Below are positions 59,842 to 64,000 of a stretch of DNA of 64,000 bases, piece by piece. The notes beneath the pieces were generated by a model, which did no database searches, was not told the origin of the DNA, and was given only the letters and a program-made list of their open reading frames with translations. The translations under genes and the position numbers were made by a program. Origin of the DNA: Streptomyces lasiicapitis (GTDB lineage Bacteria; Actinomycetota; Actinomycetes; Streptomycetales; Streptomycetaceae); assembly GCF_014646335.1 (NCBI RefSeq), contig NZ_BMNG01000026.1, positions 4,532 through 68,531 on the forward strand, written 5' to 3'. The stretch's first letter is position 1. Every line of letters starts with the position of its first letter.

Positions 59842-60308
59842 ATTTCTCCCGTTCGGCGCGTGGGGTCAGACGGCCGGCGCGGGCACGCCCTGTCAATACC
59901 CTCGCCTAGGCCTGGCCGAGCTGCACTGATGCGCATTTAGTAGCCATGAGGTTACGCATATGCCAGCCATGTTCCCAGCTCCCATCAGAAGTAATCGATC
60001 GCAACTAGGGTCGAACCGGGTCACATTGGGGTACAGGAGTCGACAAGTTGCTCTGTGCATAGGTGACTTCCTGCCACGAACGACCGGAGAGACGCCGCTC
60101 CTCCTCGTCAGCGTGCCGACCCCTTCGTCCGCTGATCTGCCCTCAGCGCACGACGTACGCCCCGCTCGCCGCTCCCGAGCGTTGGCAAGCTGACGGGCTC
60201 GCACTGTCGAGGGGACCCCGACGAGACGTTGCCGAGCTGAGGCGCTGTGTGATTTGCGGCTACCGCGCGTACCGTTCCGGTTGTGTCGAGCTCAGAACGG
60301 AGTGCCCC
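59842..60308. other. Intergenic region, 467 bp, between divergent genes
   Basis: It separates the Tad operon from the XRE regulator gene and should hold both promoters. It is AT-richer than its surroundings (59930-60060). CGCATATGCCA at 59955-59965 recurs at 61570-61580. I see no gene, tRNA or terminator in it. Confidence 0.5.
59955..59965. repeat. CGCATATGCCA motif, copy upstream of the regulator
   Basis: The 11 bases are identical to 61570-61580, just after the regulator gene. The GCATATGC core is a palindrome. The two copies flank the XRE gene, consistent with operator sites. Confidence 0.4.
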
Positions 60309-61550
60309 ATGCAGGACCGGCAGGAGCAGCACATCGGGCGGCGGGTCCGCGTGGCGCGGATTGCCGCAGGTCTCTCTCAGGGGGAGCTGTCCGGCCTGGT
60401 CGGCCGCTCCGCCCACTGGATCGAGGACATCGAGGCGGGCCGTCTGGGCCTGGACCGCTACTCGATGATCTGCGCGCTCGCGGACGTATGCGACGTCGAT
60501 GTGGTGTGGCTGCTGGGCCAGCCCTACTGCCTGAACAGCACGGGCGCGGCGGCCGCCCACTCCTTCGTACCGGCACTGCGCGCGGTGCTGCGGCGCTCAG
60601 GCCTGATCCTCTCCGGGCACCCCGGACTGGTCCCCTCCTGCCCCCCGGCCGACATGGAGCGTATGAGGGAGAAGGCGACCGCGGTCAACCGGGCCCGCCA
60701 GGGCGCTGCCCTTCCGGCGGCCGCCGAGGCGCTGCCTGCCTTGCTGGAGGAGCTCAACACCACACTGCTGGCCCACAGCAGCGGCCGGGAACGCGCCCAT
60801 GCGCTGCAGCTGCTCGTCGACGGTGCCCGCAACGCGCGCCAGACCCTCAACGTGCTCGGCTACCCCGACCTCGCGTGGGTGGCCGCGGAAGTGGCCGCGG
60901 GGGCTGCGACCGAGCTCGACGACCCGATCTGCAAGGCCGCCGTGGCCTGGGATCGCTGCGGGGCCATGCTGCACCAGGGCTCCATGCGCGAGACCGAGGC
61001 GATCGTCACCGCGGCCCTGACGGACCTGCAGCCCGCGGTCGCAGAGGGCGGGGCGACGGCGCTGTCGCTGCACGGGGCGCTCATCCTGCGCAACGCCGTG
61101 GCCGCCGCCCGCGGCGGGCAGAAGGAAGAGGCCTGGGCACACCTGCGCGACGCCCTGGAGGTGGCGGAGCGCCTGCCGGAGGGCTTCAACGACCTGGAGC
61201 ACCAGACCGTTTTTGGCCGCGCGAACGTGGCGGTGCACGCCACGGAGGCCGGGGTGGAGGTGGACGAGCCCGACAAGGGGCTCGGCTTCGTCCCCGACGT
61301 GAACGTGGCGGCCACGCCCTCGCGTGAGCGCGTCACCCACTACCGGATCGACGAGGCCCGCTCGCTCTGGCGCCTGGGCCGCCAGGCCGCGGCCGTCACC
61401 ACGCTGCGTCAGGCGGCCGTGCACGCCCCGCACTACGTGTACGCCAACCCCATGGCCCGGGCCCTGGTCGGAGACATGGTGCGCATCGGCATCCCGTCCC
61501 GGGCAGCCGCCCTGTCCGGCCTGGTCAAGGGCATGACCCTCGCGGGGTAG
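60309..61550 (+). CDS. XRE-family regulator with helical repeats
   Basis: A 413-aa protein. ATG at 60309 follows CGGAG. Residues about 8-65 form a helix-turn-helix (RRVRVARIAAGLSQGELSGL, SAHWIEDIEAGRLGLDRYS). After residue 120 the chain consists of TPR-like helical repeats, as in streptomycete regulators such as those of the NsdA group. It could control the Tad operon, divergent to it, or the small operon downstream. Confidence 0.82.
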   Translation: MQDRQEQHIGRRVRVARIAAGLSQGELSGLVGRSAHWIEDIEAGRLGLDRYSMICALADVCDVDVVWLLGQPYCLNSTGAAAAHSFVPALRAVLRRSGLILSGHPGLVPSCPPADMERMREKATAVNRARQGAALPAAAEALPALLEELNTTLLAHSSGRERAHALQLLVDGARNARQTLNVLGYPDLAWVAAEVAAGAATELDDPICKAAVAWDRCGAMLHQGSMRETEAIVTAALTDLQPAVAEGGATALSLHGALILRNAVAAARGGQKEEAWAHLRDALEVAERLPEGFNDLEHQTVFGRANVAVHATEAGVEVDEPDKGLGFVPDVNVAATPSRERVTHYRIDEARSLWRLGRQAAAVTTLRQAAVHAPHYVYANPMARALVGDMVRIGIPSRAAALSGLVKGMTLAG

Positions 61551-61569
61551 GCCCTGCCAACACCGTTTG

Positions 61570-61580
61570 CGCATATGCCA
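61570..61580. repeat. CGCATATGCCA motif, copy downstream of the regulator
   Basis: Identical to 59955-59965 (see that entry); it lies 106 bp before the start of the next gene and may be part of its promoter. Confidence 0.4.
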
Positions 61581-61685
61581 TTTCGGCGGCTCCCAGGATT
61601 CCTGGGGGTCGCCGTCGCGCTGTGGGGCCAGCCTCCCTCGTACATCACAGACCGTGAGAGTACGACTACATCGGGAGGTGAGAGC

Positions 61686-62270
61686 GTGCGCGCCCTCCAC
61701 AGCCGCGATCTCACTGGATGCGCCATGACCTACGCCAGCGTTCTGGACTGGCCCATCGCCGTCGGCCACCGCTACCGCCGCACCGGCGGCTGCACCTGCC
61801 AGGACACCGACCCCGGCGGCCTCTGCCCGGCCCCCGGGGCACATCCCCGGGCCATTCCCGTCGAGCCTCTCGCGGCCGACGCTGTGGCCACCGCCTTCGA
61901 CCAGGCGCCCGGCGCAAGCATCATCGCCGCCTGCGGCCTCTTCGACGTCATCACCCTGCCCTACCTCCTGGGAGCTGGCCTGATGGTCCGCCTGGATCGT
62001 CTGCCCGTCCATACGCCCTGCCTGATGACCGGCCAAGCCCGCGCCTCCCTGCTCGTCTCCCCGGGCACCGCCCGGGAGCTGAGCGGGTATGCGGGCGTGA
62101 CGGTGCGCAGCGGGACACACGGGTGGGTCGCCCTGCCGCCCAGCCACCAAACGCGCTGGGACACCGCACCCGAACCAGGTCAGCCACTCCCCCGCGCCGG
62201 CGACCTGGACCCGCACCTGCAGCGAGTCGCTGAGATCGCCAGCCGCGAGGCAAAGAGGCCCACGTCATGA
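61686..62270 (+). CDS. Primase-polymerase-like N-domain protein, 194 aa
   Basis: GTG at 61686 follows GGGAGG. The pattern SVLDWPIAVGHRYRRTGGCT, then CQDTDPGGLCPAPGAHPR, fits the Cys-rich start of the bifunctional primase/polymerase (prim-pol) N-domain, and PGASIIAACGLFDVITLPYL the following part. The typical acidic catalytic triad is not apparent, so it may be a shortened regulatory relative. ATGA overlap with the next gene. Such short forms are common in streptomycete accessory DNA. Confidence 0.65.
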   Translation: MRALHSRDLTGCAMTYASVLDWPIAVGHRYRRTGGCTCQDTDPGGLCPAPGAHPRAIPVEPLAADAVATAFDQAPGASIIAACGLFDVITLPYLLGAGLMVRLDRLPVHTPCLMTGQARASLLVSPGTARELSGYAGVTVRSGTHGWVALPPSHQTRWDTAPEPGQPLPRAGDLDPHLQRVAEIASREAKRPTS

Positions 62271-63067
62271 CGCACCCCACCGGCGAAGTACGGGAAGCCG
62301 GGGGCACCGTGGCGGTGCTCTACGTGAACCTGTATGGCCTGGACGCCACCGAGCGCCGCACCCGCATCAGGGATGTATACGCCGTCGCCGAGGACCAGGG
62401 CCTGACCGTCGGCCGGTGCCACCTGGATGACTGCGCGGCACACGTCCCCCTCACGGCACGGCCGCGGTCGGGATGGCGCAGTCTCACCAAACTCGTCGAA
62501 GCACCGCAGTCGCCGGTGGACACCGTGATCTACGCGGACGCGGAGGACCTCGGGCCGCCAGAGCACCGCCAAGACCTGGAAGCCTGGGCCGCCCGTCACC
62601 GCTGCGCCCTCGTGGACTGTGGCCTGCCTCCCCGGATACCAGAAGAGGACCTCGAGGAACCCGAAACCGTGGACCTGGACAAACGCGCCGAGCCGGTCAC
62701 TCACAGCCTCGACGTGCAAGAGACGTTCCTGAGCGTCAAAGAAGCCTTGGACCTGCCCGACCCGTGCGACCCGGAGAGGTTCGTGGAGCTCCGTGACAGG
62801 CTGCGGGCCGACCTGTCCGGACTCCTCGGTTCACAGACCCTGCGGGACAGCCAGAACGACCTGGTTCGCAGCGAACTGCGGCGCGCCCGAGCGGTCCTGC
62901 AGCGCGACACCCCGCACATCGGCGAGACAGCGGCGTGGGACCACCTGCGGGAGCTGGCCTGGGTGACACGCTGCCTGGCCTGCCTCCACAACTGCGCTCC
63001 AGCGCGCCAAGAGCGAGACGGCCACGGTCGCCTCAACAGCCCCGAAGGAGCGGACACATGCCCTTGA
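62267..63067 (+). CDS. Hypothetical protein, 266 aa, with resolvase-like fold
   Basis: ATG overlaps the previous stop as ATGA. The first ~110 residues (TVAVLYVNLYGLDATERRTR, YAVAEDQGLTVGRCHLDD, VDTVIYADAEDLGPP) alternate strands and helices like the N-domain of serine recombinases, but the catalytic Ser is missing. The rest is helical with an acidic stretch and a coiled coil (SQNDLVRSELRRARAVLQRD). The assignment is by pattern only. Confidence 0.6.
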   Translation: MTHPTGEVREAGGTVAVLYVNLYGLDATERRTRIRDVYAVAEDQGLTVGRCHLDDCAAHVPLTARPRSGWRSLTKLVEAPQSPVDTVIYADAEDLGPPEHRQDLEAWAARHRCALVDCGLPPRIPEEDLEEPETVDLDKRAEPVTHSLDVQETFLSVKEALDLPDPCDPERFVELRDRLRADLSGLLGSQTLRDSQNDLVRSELRRARAVLQRDTPHIGETAAWDHLRELAWVTRCLACLHNCAPARQERDGHGRLNSPEGADTCP

Positions 63068-63246
63068 GCGACATGCATGCGGGCCCGGAATGGTTGCGCG
63101 CGGCCCGCTCGGTCCACGGGAACCCGCGGCCGCCGGCCGTCGAGACACCGCCCACAGACCCTCAGCGCACCGAATCACCTCACCACGATCGTGCCCCTGC
63201 CGTGTATCTCCCTGCGATCAGCCACCCGCACGAAGGGAGCCACTGA
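63058..63246 (+). CDS. Small hypothetical protein, 62 aa
   Basis: ATG lies 10 bp inside the previous gene and follows GAAGGAG. MPLSDMHAGPEWLRAARSVH, then a Pro/His-rich tail ending HPHEGSH. No motif. It is translated together with the gene upstream. Confidence 0.5.
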   Translation: MPLSDMHAGPEWLRAARSVHGNPRPPAVETPPTDPQRTESPHHDRAPAVYLPAISHPHEGSH

Positions 63247-63297
63247 ACAACTGGTGGGGCCTACTGTGAGGCACTGTCCCACCTGCTACCACCCTGC

Positions 63298-63303
63298 TAC
63301 CTT
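63298..63303 (+). promoter_or_regulatory. -10 box TACCTT with CTGCTACC repeats
   Basis: TACCTT ends 6 nt before the ATG at 63310. The CTGCTACC octamer occurs twice in a row, 11 bp apart, at the -10 region, a fitting operator for the antitoxin that follows. Confidence 0.45.
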
Positions 63304-63309
63304 GAAGGC

Positions 63310-63570
63310 ATGAGCAGCAGGAAGCAGACCCAGGTGCGCTTGGAAGCCGACATACTGGCCGCTGGCAAGGACGCCGCTGCCGCGCGCGGCCTGGACTTCA
63401 ACCGGTACGTCGAGCGCCTCATTGCTGAGGACACCACTGGCGCCCGCGCGGCGGGCATGGCCGCCGCCCAGCGCCTCATCGACACCCACGGAGATTTCCT
63501 CGTCGGCCTGGAGGCCGATCTCGACGCGCAGCACGCCCCGGCACTTCCGAGCCGGGGCGCCGCTGCGTGA
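63310..63570 (+). CDS. Antitoxin-like protein, 86 aa
   Basis: MSSRKQTQVRLEADILAAGK, then DAAAARGLDFNRYVERLIAE, is a strand-helix-helix N-terminus of RHH type; the C-terminal half is a helical, partly acidic segment. The stop overlaps the next start as GTGA. The arrangement is that of an antitoxin for the Doc-like protein. Confidence 0.72.
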   Translation: MSSRKQTQVRLEADILAAGKDAAAARGLDFNRYVERLIAEDTTGARAAGMAAAQRLIDTHGDFLVGLEADLDAQHAPALPSRGAAA

Positions 63571-63944
63571 GCATGTCCCTGCACGTCGATCTCTCCTGGA
63601 TCCTCGAAGTCGCCCAGCGTGCCGGCCATCGCGACCCCGCCCCCGACGACCTCGGCGTCCCGATCGCCGCCGTCGCACGCCACCGAGCTGAACTCCTTGA
63701 CCAGCCCGTATACGGCGGCCCTTACGCCCGCGCCGCCGCCCTCGTGCACACCCTCGGCCGCTGCCGGTGGCTGGAGCGCTCCAACCTCACCGTGGCCTGC
63801 GCCGTCGCAGTCATGTACCTCAACGCCAGCGGTATCGCCGCCGACCCGACACGGGATCAACTCACCGCCCTGGCACATGAGCTGTACGACCCGCGGTGCA
63901 CCGCCGCGCGCATCGCCGAACACCTGCGCAGCTGGCGGCCCTAA
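63567..63944 (+). CDS. Doc/Fic-like protein with degenerate active site
   Basis: A 125-aa protein. Its size, the run ELLDQPVYGGPYARAAALVH and the CAVAVMYLNASGI helix match Doc-type Fic toxins, which phosphorylate or AMPylate target proteins. The signature H-x-F-x-D/E-G-N-x-x-R is replaced by HTLGRCRWLERSNLTVA. Catalysis is therefore doubtful. It ends 56 bp before the end of the window; the last bases hold nothing I can support. Confidence 0.7.
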   Translation: MSMSLHVDLSWILEVAQRAGHRDPAPDDLGVPIAAVARHRAELLDQPVYGGPYARAAALVHTLGRCRWLERSNLTVACAVAVMYLNASGIAADPTRDQLTALAHELYDPRCTAARIAEHLRSWRP

Positions 63945-64000
63945 CTCTGCCGGTCACAGGAGGCCAGCGCCACAGACGCCATCCTCACGGCCGGATCAGG

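Noticed and set aside
1..64000. tRNA, rRNA or riboswitch
   Set aside because: I looked for T-arm GGTTCGA-type motifs, rRNA signatures and long conserved leaders and found none I could support.

Overview
The window looks like accessory DNA from Streptomyces or a close relative: very high GC, many GTG starts, heavy use of ATGA/GTGA start-stop overlaps, and protein families typical of streptomycete linear plasmids and chromosome arms. There is no rRNA, tRNA, ribosomal-protein or central housekeeping block. Toxin-antitoxin pairs, recombinase remnants, broken genes and a ParA-like protein point to a large plasmid or a chromosome arm. The sequence alone does not say which.

Layout. 0-8 kb: small kinase, ParA-like protein without a recognisable P-loop, and several plasmid-type hypotheticals. 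8-17 kb: a secreted HNH nuclease, a dnaE2-imuB error-prone polymerase operon behind a LexA-type box, a 97-aa membrane protein that has a second copy at 28.2 kb, and a Ku protein; together this reads as DNA damage tolerance and repair. 17-32 kb: an XRE/XRE/HNH fusion divergent from a double zeta-kinase protein, a STAND-type ATPase, an AbiEii-like nucleotidyltransferase with a partner gene, a RHH/PIN pair, an AlbA_2 (Schlafen-like) protein and a possible toxin/immunity-like pair. 32-41 kb: integrase remnants, membrane proteins, two related helix-turn-helix proteins, and a striking array of five 19-bp palindromes at 28-29 bp period that overlaps the promoter of one of them.

41-47.7 kb: a compact lasso-peptide (RiPP) cluster on the minus strand. 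Its order is precursor A (45910-46041, not in the supplied ORF set because it is only 43 aa), cyclase C, RRE protein B1, leader peptidase B2, a PIMT-family O-methyltransferase, and a GpsA-like dehydrogenase. A TPR-type regulator is divergent to it. The predicted core GTQPFDTADDTEYKH has a nine-residue Gly1-Asp9 ring containing an Asp6-Thr7 pair, which with the methyltransferase suggests an aspartimide-modified lasso peptide. The cyclase gene carries an in-frame TAG that removes 51 conserved-looking C-terminal residues.

48-60 kb: a complete Tad/Flp-type pilus operon on the minus strand: lipoprotein, secreted protein, SAF/CpaB-like, TadZ/CpaE-like, TadA, TadB, TadC, Flp-like pilin, three TadE/G-like proteins, and a membrane LysM-LysM-BTAD regulator fusion. 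60-64 kb: an XRE/TPR regulator, a short primase-polymerase-like operon, and a final antitoxin/Doc-like pair. Several genes (7573, 24182, 29284, 29534, 33994, 63310) have a TANNNT or similar -10 box 6-7 nt before the start codon and look leaderless.
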